Assembly (NCBI GenBank): GCA_041688015.1
Contig: JBDNIY010000017.1
Location: forward strand, 310,001-374,000
Source: Parvibaculum sp041688015
GTDB taxonomy: Bacteria; Pseudomonadota; Alphaproteobacteria; Parvibaculales; Parvibaculaceae
Direction: 5' to 3'
Length of the DNA stretch: 64,000 nucleotides
A model generated the notes under the pieces. It was given only the letters and a program-made list of their open reading frames with translations, had not been told where the DNA came from and made no database searches. Below, in pieces: positions 1 to 7,697 of the stretch (position 1 is its first letter; each line of letters opens with the position of its first letter). A program made the translations under genes and the position numbers.

Positions 1-1136
1 GCCATGAGCCATCGCGCGAGCGTGCCCGCAAGGTGCCGCCTGTGATCGAGGGTGAAGCTAAAGCAGGCGCGAAAGTTGAAAATGAGACGACGCCCAAAGC
101 GGCAGCCAGCAAGGCCGGGCTTTACGGCGTTGCCGTGGCGGCGGGCCTTGTTGGGGCGCTTGTCGTGGGCGGTGGTTTTTATGGTGCGGGTCTTCTGGGC
201 AGCGGTGGCGCGGACATGCGGGCGCTTGCCGGCCTTGATGCGCGGGTGACGGGCGTCGAGACGAGCGATGCGGCGCGCGCTGATGCGCTGAAGACGGTGG
301 AGCAGAAGCTTCAAGCCGCCAGTGAAAGCGGCGATAGCGCGGCGGCGCTGAGCGGGCGTCTGGATGCGCTGGAGGCCACGAACACCGACATGCAGCAAGC
401 GCTTGGTGAGGCGCAGGCGGCCGCGCGCGCAAGCGCCACCAAGGTTGAGGCTTTGCAAAAGATAATGCCGCCCGCCGACATTGCCGACCAGATCGAGCGG
501 CTATCGGCGATGGTGAAGGCGCTCAACACGGCGGTGGATAGTCTCGCGCCGAAAATCCGCGATATGGATGGGCGCGTCGCAACGCTTGAAGCCAAGAAAG
601 ATGACCCGGATGCAGCAGCGCGCGCGGCGCTGGGCTTGGCGCTGTCCAATTTGGCGCGGGCGGCCAATCGCTCTGAGCCTTTTGCGCGTGAGCTGGATGT
701 GGTGGCAACGTTCTTGCCGCAGGAGCCTGAGCTTGCCGAATTGAAAACCGTGGCTGCTGAGGGTGTACCGACGGAAGCTGATATTGCGGCGCGGTTCCCC
801 GCGCTTGTACAGAGCGTTCTTGATGCTGAACGCGCCGCCAAGAACGAAGGCCTGTGGCAGCGGTTTTTGTCCAATGCGCGCAAGCTGATTACGGTGCGGC
901 GTACGGGCGAGATTTCGGGCGAGGGCACGGACGCTGTTTTGGCGCGCATGGAAGAGCGCGTGAAGCGCGATGATTTGTCGGCCGCACTGGTTGAAGCTAA
1001 GGGCCTGAAGGGCGAAGCGGCGCAAGCGGCGGCTCCCTGGGTCAAGGATGCGACGGCGCGTGTGACCACAAGCGATCTCCTGTCTGCGCTGACGGCCGAT
1101 GTGACCAAGCGCCTTGCTGCAGGAGCTCAAGACTGA
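1..1136 (+). CDS. Mitofilin/Mic60-like inner-membrane protein, 5' end outside window
   Basis: The reading frame is open to the left edge of the window, so the true start lies outside; the first internal candidate is GTG at 33. The visible part has a charged N-terminal stretch, one glycine/alanine-rich transmembrane helix (about residues 29-53 after that GTG), a long coiled-coil-like region rich in Ala, Glu, Asp and Lys, and a C-terminal helical domain. This architecture and the position directly before a HemY-like gene match the alphaproteobacterial mitofilin family (COG4223), related to mitochondrial Mic60, which shapes and tethers inner membranes. The stop overlaps the next start by one base, indicating translational coupling. 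In relatives the gene commonly sits between hemD and hemY; the upstream neighbour cannot be seen here. The family call rests on architecture and context rather than one diagnostic motif. Confidence 0.75.
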   Translation, partial: HEPSRERARKVPPVIEGEAKAGAKVENETTPKAAASKAGLYGVAVAAGLVGALVVGGGFYGAGLLGSGGADMRALAGLDARVTGVETSDAARADALKTVEQKLQAASESGDSAAALSGRLDALEATNTDMQQALGEAQAAARASATKVEALQKIMPPADIADQIERLSAMVKALNTAVDSLAPKIRDMDGRVATLEAKKDDPDAAARAALGLALSNLARAANRSEPFARELDVVATFLPQEPELAELKTVAAEGVPTEADIAARFPALVQSVLDAERAAKNEGLWQRFLSNARKLITVRRTGEISGEGTDAVLARMEERVKRDDLSAALVEAKGLKGEAAQAAAPWVKDATARVTTSDLLSALTADVTKRLAAGAQD

Positions 1137-2698
1137 TGCTGCGCGCGCTTTATACATTTTTTGTCATTGCGGTGCTGGCAGCGATTGCTGTGTGGCTGGC
1201 TGACAATCCCGGCAACCTTGTGCTGCATTGGCGCGGCTATGAAGTGCGTACAAGTTTTGTCATTGGGCTTGGCGTGCTTGTGGTTGTGGCGCTCATTGTG
1301 TTGCTGGCTTGGCGGCTGGCAAGCGGGTTGCTGCGCGCACCGGGCAACGTCTCGTCCTATCTGGATGTGCGACGGCGGCAGCGCGGCTTTCTCGCGTTAT
1401 CACGCGGCATGGTGGCGGTGGCAGCAGGCAACGCCGCAGACGCCAAACGCTATGCGGGACGCGCGCGCAAGTTGCTCAATGAAACACCGCTGACGCTTTT
1501 GCTGGCCGCTCAAGCCGCTCAGCTTGAAGGCCGCGACGAGGTGGCCAGCAGTTATTTTGAAGCGATGCTCGATACGCCAGAAACGGCCTTTCTCGGCTTG
1601 CGTGGTTTGTTTGTGCAGGCACGCCGGGCGGGCGACCGGGCTCGCGCGCTTGATCTGGCACGGCGCGCCTTTGCCTTGCGCCCCAATGCAGGCTGGGCGG
1701 CGGCGGCGGTTTTTGAAATCGAAGCGGCGGACCAAGACTGGAGCTCGGCGCTGCGCACACTTGATAAAAGCCTTAAAGCCAAGCAGGTGACGCGGGTCGC
1801 GGCACGGCGGCGGCGGCTGGTGTTGCTGACGGCGCTGGCCATGAAAGAAGCCGAGGCCGCGCGTGCGCAAGTGGGCGATGAGCGTAAAGTTCCGCTGGAA
1901 CGCGCCTTGAGCCAAGCCATGCAGGCGGTCGCCATCGATCCTTATTTTGTGCCTGCCGTGGCGCTGGCCGCATCGCTGTGCGGTGAGCTGGGCCGTGTGC
2001 GCAAAGGGGCAAAGCTCGTCGAGCAAGCCTGGAGCGAAGCGCCGCATCCTGATTTGGCCGAGGCCTATATGGGGCTGGTCGAAGGCGAGAGCGCTTATGA
2101 TCGCTTCAAGCGGCAGAAACTTTTGGCCGGGCGCAATCGTGATCACGCTGAAAGCCGGGTGGCGCTGGCGCGCGCTGCCATTGGCGCACGCGACTGGCTG
2201 GCGGCACGCGGTGCGCTGGAAATTTTTGTCGGCGATCATGCGAGCGAGCGCCCGACGCAGCGCATTTGCGAATTGATGGCCGAGATCGAAGAAGGCGAGT
2301 TTGGCAATCGCGGCAGTGCGCGTGAGTGGTTGTCGCGCGCGCTTCATGCGCCTGAAGACCCCGCCTGGACGGGCGAAGGCTGGCGCTCGCATCAGTGGTC
2401 GCCGATCAACCCGGTGACAGGCGAATTTGATGCGCTGGCATGGCGGGTGCCGGGCTTGCGCTTGGCGGGGCCGCAAACGTCTTACCCCACTCAAGCAGCT
2501 GACGACGATGAGGCTGAGGAGGGCGCTGACAGGGAGGTCGTGCCTGTGGCGCTTGATGATGTGGCAGATGACACACCTGTCGTGGTCGTAGCCGATGACA
2601 GCCATGACGTTGCCTTTACGCCGAAACTACCTGACGATCCGGGAACGGATGGTTTTGATGAGACAGACGAAGACGGTCATGGGGAGACCAAATGGTGA
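1136..2698 (+). CDS. hemY: HemY-like tetratricopeptide inner-membrane protein
   Basis: A 520-residue protein with two N-terminal transmembrane helices (about residues 4-21 and 41-62), then the HemY_N-type region and long TPR-like alpha-helical repeats rich in Ala, Arg and Leu. It ends in an acidic, Asp/Glu-rich, low-complexity tail after about residue 450. HemY proteins of this TPR type accompany haem-biosynthesis genes; they are not the protoporphyrinogen oxidase that shares the name, and their biochemical role is unclear. The ATG overlaps the upstream stop (TGATG) and the last codons overlap the following gene, so all three are probably one operon. The acidic tail is the least conserved part. 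Confidence 0.85.
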   Translation: MLRALYTFFVIAVLAAIAVWLADNPGNLVLHWRGYEVRTSFVIGLGVLVVVALIVLLAWRLASGLLRAPGNVSSYLDVRRRQRGFLALSRGMVAVAAGNAADAKRYAGRARKLLNETPLTLLLAAQAAQLEGRDEVASSYFEAMLDTPETAFLGLRGLFVQARRAGDRARALDLARRAFALRPNAGWAAAAVFEIEAADQDWSSALRTLDKSLKAKQVTRVAARRRRLVLLTALAMKEAEAARAQVGDERKVPLERALSQAMQAVAIDPYFVPAVALAASLCGELGRVRKGAKLVEQAWSEAPHPDLAEAYMGLVEGESAYDRFKRQKLLAGRNRDHAESRVALARAAIGARDWLAARGALEIFVGDHASERPTQRICELMAEIEEGEFGNRGSAREWLSRALHAPEDPAWTGEGWRSHQWSPINPVTGEFDALAWRVPGLRLAGPQTSYPTQAADDDEAEEGADREVVPVALDDVADDTPVVVVADDSHDVAFTPKLPDDPGTDGFDETDEDGHGETKW

Positions 2699-3768
2699 AG
2701 CGTATTTTTCAAGGCGTCGGTGTGTTGGTTCTGCTGGCACTCGTCGTCATCGCTGTGTCGGTTGTGCGCTTTGACAAAACCAAAGCCGAGCTCATCCCGA
2801 AATATGCGCAAGCGCCGTCGCAATTCATCGCACTTGAAAGCGGCGCGGTGGCGCATGTGCGCGACCAAGGCAAGATGGACGGGCCTGCGCTGGTGCTGAT
2901 CCATGGCTCCAATGCATCGCTGCACACGTGGGAGCCTTGGGTGGCGATCTTGGGCGCAAAATACCGGATCGTGACGATGGACATGCCGGGCCACGGGCTG
3001 ACGGGCGCGGTGCCGGGCGATGATTATTCGCGTCATGGCATGGTCGTCTTCACGCATGAGGTGGTGGGCAAACTCGGGCTGACGCGCTATGCCATCGGCG
3101 GCAATTCGATGGGTGGCGGCGTTGCGGCACAATATGTCGAAGATTATCCCAGCGAGGTGACGGCGCTTATTTTGGTTGATGCGGCGGGCTTGCCACGCAA
3201 GGCCGACCCCAATGCCAAAGTGCCGCTCGGGTTTCAACTGGCGCGGCTGCCGGTGCTGAACAAGGTGATGCTCTATGTCTTGCCGCGTTCGATTTTTGCC
3301 GAGGGTGTGCGCAAGGTTTTTGTCGATCAGTCCAAGGTGAGCGAGGCGATGATCGACCGCTATTATGACCTCAATCTTTACGACGGCAATCGCCGCGCGA
3401 CAGGCATCCGCTTTCGTCTGCCGGCTAATGACGGCGCGGTGGTGAGCCGGTTGGGTCAGATCAAAGCGCCGGTGTTGATTTTGTGGGGCGAGAAGGACGG
3501 GCTGATCCCGGTGGCGAATGCACATGAGTTCGAGCAGCGCATTCCCGGTGCTAAAGCCGTGATTTACCCCAATGTCGGCCATATTCCGATGGAGGAAGTG
3601 CCTGACCAGAGCGCTGCTGACGTTGATGAATTTCTCAGCGCGCGCTTTGAGGGCGTGGGGGCGTCGGACGCTTTGTCGACACCAGGGCCAGATGGGGACG
3701 ACGCGATGGAGATGGTTCCCGTCAACCGGGACGGCAAGGTCGAGATGATGCCATCAAGCCCTGAGTAA
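2692..3768 (+). CDS. Membrane-anchored alpha/beta-fold hydrolase
   Basis: A 358-residue protein with an N-terminal signal anchor (about residues 7-25) followed by an alpha/beta-hydrolase domain. Visible landmarks are the oxyanion HG pair near residue 71, the nucleophile elbow GNSMGG with Ser near 139, an acid in the WGEKDGLIP segment, and the catalytic His in NVGHIPMEE. It resembles single-domain esterase/epoxide-hydrolase-type enzymes, but the substrate cannot be read from sequence. The start overlaps the end of the HemY-like gene by seven bases, so it is probably translated from the same message. The C-terminal 40 residues are polar and look disordered. Confidence 0.85.
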   Translation: MVKRIFQGVGVLVLLALVVIAVSVVRFDKTKAELIPKYAQAPSQFIALESGAVAHVRDQGKMDGPALVLIHGSNASLHTWEPWVAILGAKYRIVTMDMPGHGLTGAVPGDDYSRHGMVVFTHEVVGKLGLTRYAIGGNSMGGGVAAQYVEDYPSEVTALILVDAAGLPRKADPNAKVPLGFQLARLPVLNKVMLYVLPRSIFAEGVRKVFVDQSKVSEAMIDRYYDLNLYDGNRRATGIRFRLPANDGAVVSRLGQIKAPVLILWGEKDGLIPVANAHEFEQRIPGAKAVIYPNVGHIPMEEVPDQSAADVDEFLSARFEGVGASDALSTPGPDGDDAMEMVPVNRDGKVEMMPSSPE

Positions 3769-3896
3769 TGATTTGGGGCCTATGATCGGCCCTACGTTGA
3801 GCCAATCCCCCCGAAAGCCTGTTGCCAAAGGGGGCCGCGCGCGGTATTTGAGGCGCGCAAACGGGGCCTTCTCTTTGGAGGGCGCTCTGTTCTAGT
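3769..3896. other. Intergenic stretch before tRNA-Thr
   Basis: No coding sequence is supported here. A GC-rich palindromic pair (GCGCGC at about 3837 and 3853) could end the upstream operon, but no T-run follows, so it is not called as a terminator. Confidence 0.4.
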
Positions 3897-3972
3897 GCCG
3901 CTTTAGCTCAGTTGGTAGAGCACATCATTCGTAATGATGGGGTCGGGTGTTCGAGTCACCCAAGCGGCACCA
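3897..3972 (+). tRNA. tRNA-Thr(CGT)
   Basis: A complete cloverleaf can be folded by hand. The seven-base acceptor stem GCCGCTT pairs with AAGCGGC, followed by discriminator A and an encoded CCA. The D-arm contains AGCTCAGTTGGTAGAGC. The anticodon arm has loop TTCGTAA, giving anticodon CGT, and the T-arm contains GGTGTTCGAGTCACC. The 3' part of this gene is the attachment site of the element to the right and is duplicated exactly at 10100-10148, so the tRNA stays intact after integration. Confidence 0.97.
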
Positions 3973-3973
3973 T
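3925..3973 (+). repeat. attL: left copy of 49-bp direct repeat in tRNA-Thr
   Basis: The 49 bases from the anticodon stem through the CCA end plus one T are identical to 10100-10148. Flanking bases differ on both sides (A versus G before, A versus T after), which sets the repeat limits. A tRNA 3' half duplicated about 6.2 kb away, with a tyrosine integrase next to the distal copy, is the standard signature of site-specific integration. Confidence 0.93.
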
Positions 3974-4130
3974 ATATTTCAATAACTTAGCTATTAAATG
4001 CGGGTCGTCTGCGAGTGCCTAGCTATCGCCTAGCAACTGGTGGCGGTCGATTGCTGCCGGGTTGGCGTTGCTCGCTTTTCCATGTTTATTGGGACATTGT
4101 TGACCAGTGTTTTTATTTCTGGGGGAACAA

Positions 4131-4493
4131 ATGGCATTCCAAATCCGTTTGAGAACTAAAGTTGCCTCACTCTGCTTACCAATTTTGTTGGCGGCATGTG
4201 GCCCCAGTACGCCCGCCGAGCGCGAGGCTGAGCAATGTGTAGATGGCAACATGATGGCGGCGGTCATGGTGCAGGATGCAGTGAAGACCCGTCTCAAGGC
4301 GCCATCTACAGCAGATTTTCCTTTGGCGACGGCAAGGGTCAGTCATCTCGGTGAATGCAAGTTTTTGGTGATGGGCCCTGTCGATGCGCAGAACGGTTTT
4401 GGGGCAATGCTTCGCAACACCTATATGGCGACGATTCAATATGACCCGAAGGACGAAACATGGCAGGTGCTGGAGGCCGAGGTGTTGAACTAA
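4131..4493 (+). CDS. Small cargo lipoprotein of the tRNA-Thr element
   Basis: A protein of about 120 residues with a charged N-terminus, hydrophobic core and lipobox ending LLAAC, so it is probably lipidated and exported. The start at 4131 is preferred over an upstream in-frame ATG at 4107 because a GGGGGAA ribosome-binding sequence lies just before it and the signal peptide then has normal length. The mature part contains VKTRLKAPSTADFP and GPVDAQNGFGAMLRNTY. This pattern (lysine/leucine, KxPSTAxFP, then VDAQNxFGAxxR) recurs in small exported domains of unknown role. As the first gene inside attL it is a plausible cargo gene, for example an envelope-acting exclusion factor, but that function is only a guess. 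Two Cys in the mature part could form a disulphide. Confidence 0.75.
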   Translation: MAFQIRLRTKVASLCLPILLAACGPSTPAEREAEQCVDGNMMAAVMVQDAVKTRLKAPSTADFPLATARVSHLGECKFLVMGPVDAQNGFGAMLRNTYMATIQYDPKDETWQVLEAEVLN

Positions 4494-4696
4494 CTGTCCA
4501 ATCTGGGGGTAATGATCTTGGCGGGCAGCGTCGAATTGGGAGCCCAGTACGGCGCTTATGTAAAGACCCTAATTAACACTAAATTTGTGGAAATACCCTT
4601 TGCGCTGGCGCGCTGTACCCGCCGGGGTTATCCTCCTTGGAAGAACCTAAGGGGCGGGGGGTAGGGTCGCCGCTGTATGCAATTCCGGGGGACTCA

Positions 4697-5479
4697 ATGA
4701 ACAACGGTATTCTGAGCCGCTTCACTTCACGGATGCCTCCGACGATAGCCTCAGCGCCGCCTGTGGCGATATTGGATGACGACACCGATGACATGTTGAG
4801 GGAGTCGGGTCCGATTGGGGCGCAAGATGATTGTCTTCTTGGCCATACGATGATGATCGAATATGTGGACGCCAATCATCACGCCAGTTGCCGGCGCGTG
4901 ACCATATTGGGGTTTGACCTGGAGCCGCCGGTAGTTATTCGGGCTCGCTGCCACGAAAGACGCGCCAACCGTTCTTTCCGCCTAGATCGTGTCACTACAA
5001 TCATAGATGCGCTAACAGGTGAGGTATTTGAACGTCCATATGAATATTTTCTCAGACGTTTTGGAGTGAACTTCGACGAGCTTTTTCTCTCCACTCTAGA
5101 AGACGAAAATCGGATGGGCGCGATCCTAAAACATGTTGCGCCAGGACTGACTTTGCTTGGCGGATTGGCGTCTTCTGATGGCTTTTTTCATCCAGAAGAA
5201 ATCGAAGCAATAGCGCGATATTGCGATGCCGAACTGACGAATTCAGGCGTTTTTGCAACCGATGTTGAGATGCAAAGTATTTTGGATCATGCAGGGCGAT
5301 TTTTAGTTCCAAGCGTTGATGAATTTAGGCTGGCATGTGCGACGATCGCAAAACGAGGCAACTTGAGGCCAATTTTGAGATCCCTTCGTGAGGTGATTGA
5401 CGCGGATGGTCTAATCACTGCCGATGAAATGTCTTTCTATCAAGAAATAGAGAGCGAACTAACGTTATTGGCACTCTGA
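4697..5479 (+). CDS. WYL-like domain fused to TerB-like domain, element cargo
   Basis: A 260-residue protein. ATG 4697 is chosen because GGGGGA precedes it at normal spacing and residues before it look non-coding. Residues 1-45 are polar and probably disordered. Residues about 50-112 resemble a WYL domain: a strand with IEYVDA, RR in the middle, and the terminal RSFRLDRV signature typical of WYL ligand-sensing modules. The C-terminal half (about 140-260) is helical with two acidic DG-x-E turns (SSDGFFHPEE and DADGLITADE), as seen in TerB-like tellurite-resistance-type domains. No helix-turn-helix is visible, unlike most WYL regulators. Its position in a small integrative element suggests regulation or host/phage interaction; this is inference. 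Domain assignments need profile searches. Confidence 0.7.
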   Translation: MNNGILSRFTSRMPPTIASAPPVAILDDDTDDMLRESGPIGAQDDCLLGHTMMIEYVDANHHASCRRVTILGFDLEPPVVIRARCHERRANRSFRLDRVTTIIDALTGEVFERPYEYFLRRFGVNFDELFLSTLEDENRMGAILKHVAPGLTLLGGLASSDGFFHPEEIEAIARYCDAELTNSGVFATDVEMQSILDHAGRFLVPSVDEFRLACATIAKRGNLRPILRSLREVIDADGLITADEMSFYQEIESELTLLAL

Positions 5480-5496
5480 CCTCTATCAAACAACAA

Positions 5497-5514
5497 CGGC
5501 ACCCGAAGGTGCCG
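5497..5514. terminator. Possible hairpin between convergent cargo and RepA genes
   Basis: A perfect seven-base GC-rich stem (CGGCACC / GGTGCCG) with a CGAA loop lies 18 bases after the WYL/TerB stop. It is followed on the plus strand by a mixed CTTATATT rather than a T-run, so it is a weak or factor-dependent terminator candidate. It sits between convergent genes. Confidence 0.4.
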
Positions 5515-5604
5515 CTTATATTGCTGAAGGGTGGAATAACCAGATTGGGGAATGGTCCAATTGGGCGGGATTTTCCCTTAGTCACTATTCAATTTTTCCT
5601 CTCC

Positions 5605-7110
5605 CTACTCGACACTCATAAAGTCATCTTTATCGAAGGGGCCCAAGGGGTCCGCACTCTGTGTGTGGGATTGTTGGGCCCCTTGGGAAGTATCACTACA
5701 AAATGGGGCTCCTTCGCCGGGAGGTAACTCCCATGTCCAGCCTTCGCTAAATCCCCGTTTTTGGGAAATCACCCGAAGCCTTCGTTTGCTATTCTTCATT
5801 GTCTTTTCGCTGAACCCCTGTGCCTTGCCCTCGCGATAAATGTTTTTGCTAGGTACGGGCCCAAACTTGAGTTTATCAAGAAGCCATTCGTCGCTCTCGC
5901 GCTTGTCGTCGGCTTCGTCTGTATTGTCGGACTCTGCTTCGGCCAGCAATTCGCGGGCTTCACCTTCGAGGAACGGCCCCCAACGTACCATTTGGGCTAC
6001 GATCTCAGGGTATGTCGGCAAGGGAGCTTGTTCTAAGTCATATCCAAAGCCCCCTGAATCTAACCCAATATTGCTTTTCATTCGTACGAGCATTCTGGAT
6101 GAGCCATTGGCGCCTTCTTCGCGTTTGGCAGCCGCAAATACCACGCGAGCCAAGGCCGCAAATGCTAGCGAGCCTGTAACCCGCTCTGTGGGCGATCGGC
6201 CTGCCGTTCCCTTGCTGAAATGAGCAATGCCCAGGATCGCGCAATCCAGATTCGCCCCCAGATCAACAAGGGGTTGCAGCCCCTTCCGCACTTCCGCATT
6301 CTTGTGGCTGTCGCCGCTAACCGCCGAGACGATAGAATCAACAATCAAAAGTCGAACGTCTTTGATCGCGGAAAGAGTTGTATTGAGTGCATCCATATCT
6401 GTGGCCGGATCGAAAGAACGAATAATGCCTTCGCCCTGGTAGCTGTCGATAAAATGAATTCGCTTCATGTCGGCACCGCTCGCGAGCAAACGTGGAGCTA
6501 AAGTATCCTTGGGGTCGTCTTCACCGCTCCAAATAGCAACGTGACCCAAGTCACAGCGTGTCCCGTCGGGCCATATTCCACCCGTCGTGATTGTTGCTGC
6601 CAGTGACATTGCGATAGTCGTCTTTCCCGCGCCTGGAGAGCCCGCAATAACGTGAAGCTTGCCCCGCGCCAGATAGCCTCCCCAAAGCCAACGCACGGGC
6701 TCAGGTACTATCTCAGCGCCATTGATTAGCTTTATCTGTGGTTTGCTTTCCTTCTTGGCTGGCAGCGCCTTTCTGCCCTCGCACAGCTCGACATTCTCCC
6801 GCGCCTTAGCTGCTGGCGTAGAGGGTGCCTTGTTCGCACCGTGCTGACGGGCTTCCCTTCGAGCCAATTCATCTTGTGCCCATTTGTCCGGGTCTACGAT
6901 GTGGCGACGTTTGGCAAGTGCCACTAGGCCCGAATGCCCCTGGGCCATATCCGCTTCCACCTGCTGCCTAGCCTTAACAGCTACATCCATCGCGGCAACT
7001 TGCTTGGGCGTCATTTTGACATCGTGCGCCCGAGCGGCGGCAACTTCGGCGGGCTCTCCAAATCCACAGTAAGCAGGACTCTGTTTTGCAATTGGCAAAT
7101 CGTCACTCAT
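5605..7110 (-). CDS. RepA-like AAA/RecA-fold ATPase of the element
   Basis: A 501-residue protein. Residues 1-125 are charged and helical. The ATPase core has Walker A GSPGAGKTT (about 157-165), IWSGEDDP as the second acidic motif (about 193-200), Walker B VRLLIVDSI (about 252-260) and a sensor segment GIAHFSKG (about 294-301). This is the AAA_25/RepA hexameric helicase-type fold found in small plasmids, prophages and satellites, where it supports replication. The C-terminal 120 residues look like a winged-helix or primase-linker region (about 405-470) plus a polar tail. It lies downstream of the excisionase-like gene, and its start overlaps the end of the preceding small reading frame. An autonomous replication role after excision is inferred. 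Confidence 0.85.
   Translation of the reverse strand: MSDDLPIAKQSPAYCGFGEPAEVAAARAHDVKMTPKQVAAMDVAVKARQQVEADMAQGHSGLVALAKRRHIVDPDKWAQDELARREARQHGANKAPSTPAAKARENVELCEGRKALPAKKESKPQIKLINGAEIVPEPVRWLWGGYLARGKLHVIAGSPGAGKTTIAMSLAATITTGGIWPDGTRCDLGHVAIWSGEDDPKDTLAPRLLASGADMKRIHFIDSYQGEGIIRSFDPATDMDALNTTLSAIKDVRLLIVDSIVSAVSGDSHKNAEVRKGLQPLVDLGANLDCAILGIAHFSKGTAGRSPTERVTGSLAFAALARVVFAAAKREEGANGSSRMLVRMKSNIGLDSGGFGYDLEQAPLPTYPEIVAQMVRWGPFLEGEARELLAEAESDNTDEADDKRESDEWLLDKLKFGPVPSKNIYREGKAQGFSEKTMKNSKRRLRVISQKRGFSEGWTWELPPGEGAPFCSDTSQGAQQSHTQSADPLGPFDKDDFMSVE
5636..5684. repeat. 11-bp perfect inverted repeat in the RepA 3' coding end
   Basis: AAGGGGCCCAA (5636-5646) and TTGGGCCCCTT (5674-5684) are exact reverse complements 27 bases apart, inside the last 30 codons of the RepA-like gene. 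In RNA they form a strong stem. They could slow or end transcription of the ATPase message, or be a protein-binding site; chance is not excluded. Confidence 0.6.
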
Positions 7111-7399
7111 TTGGGTTGCCCCCGTGCTTTGCTATCAGCGCAGAAACGAACTCATCGTAGCGCGGCAACGATTCTCTCATAGAGCTTCCGCCGCTGGCAG
7201 AATACTCAAGAATCTGAAACATTGTGATGAGCGTTGCACGCTCGTATCTATCGATCGTGGCAATTTACTCATAGGCGAAGTCGTACTTGCGCCCAACGCT
7301 CTCCACCTTAGGATCGGGAAGTGTCTTGCGCCAATCTCCGCCGCTGACGGTTGCGGGCCAACGTGGCCCAAATGGGGGATGTATTGCGTTATCGCTCAT
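7103..7399 (-). pseudogene. Small element gene of 98 codons broken by an in-frame TAA
   Basis: Reading from ATG at 7399, the frame gives 44 residues, then TAA at 7265-7267. It continues in the same frame for another 53 sense codons to a TGA at 7103-7105. The start overlaps the stop of the excisionase-like gene in an ATGA junction, and the end overlaps the RepA start by eight bases, as expected for one gene tightly packed between the two. The second half (IDRYERATLITMFQILEY onward) reads like normal helical protein. The simplest view is a nonsense mutation in a 98-codon gene. Alternatives are two tiny genes, the second starting at an internal ATG (MFQILEY), or a sequencing error. No known domain is recognised. 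Confidence 0.5.
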
Positions 7400-7590
7400 G
7401 CCGCGCCCTCGCTTGTTGAGGTGCGGGCATTAGCTTCTAGCCATATTTCAAGATCGGATTGGCGATAGCCTACGCGGTGGCCCATGCGCACATAGCGGGG
7501 GCCTTCGCCGGTTTGTCTCCATCGCTCAAGTGTCCGCACATGCACATGGAGATGGTCTGCTGCGTTATTGACGGTAAGAATCGGGTTCAT
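7396..7590 (-). CDS. Excisionase-like / AlpA-type helix-turn-helix protein
   Basis: A 64-residue protein with the MerR-like HTH_17 pattern: LTVNNAADHLHVHVRTLERW, then GPRYVRMGHRVGYRQSDLEIW. This is the usual winged helix of recombination directionality factors and AlpA-type activators of integrases. In the element it lies between a 204-residue unknown and the RepA-like gene, and its stop overlaps the start of the next small gene (ATGA), so they are probably co-translated. Expected roles are bending the attachment DNA for excision and/or regulating the replication module. Confidence is high for the fold, moderate for the role. Confidence 0.82.
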   Translation of the reverse strand: MNPILTVNNAADHLHVHVRTLERWRQTGEGPRYVRMGHRVGYRQSDLEIWLEANARTSTSEGAA

Positions 7591-7697
7591 CGTTATTCCT
7601 CATGAATTGGCGCACTAGGTGCGGCTCGATGGGGTCCATCATCATGAGTTTTTAGGAAGCGATAACGGGTGCTGAATATGGGCATTCAACATTTTTA

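Noticed and set aside
58..1157. Several long reverse-strand and shifted open frames over the mitofilin/HemY region
   Set aside because: They overlap well-supported forward genes, have no family likeness and follow the codon-position bias of GC-rich coding DNA.
3837..3858. GCGCGC pair as a terminator of the HemY operon
   Set aside because: Short palindromic GC stem without a T-run; common by chance in GC-rich DNA.
5509..6244. Forward open frames opposite the RepA-like gene
   Set aside because: Antisense shadows of a well-supported ATPase; no domain or ribosome-binding site.
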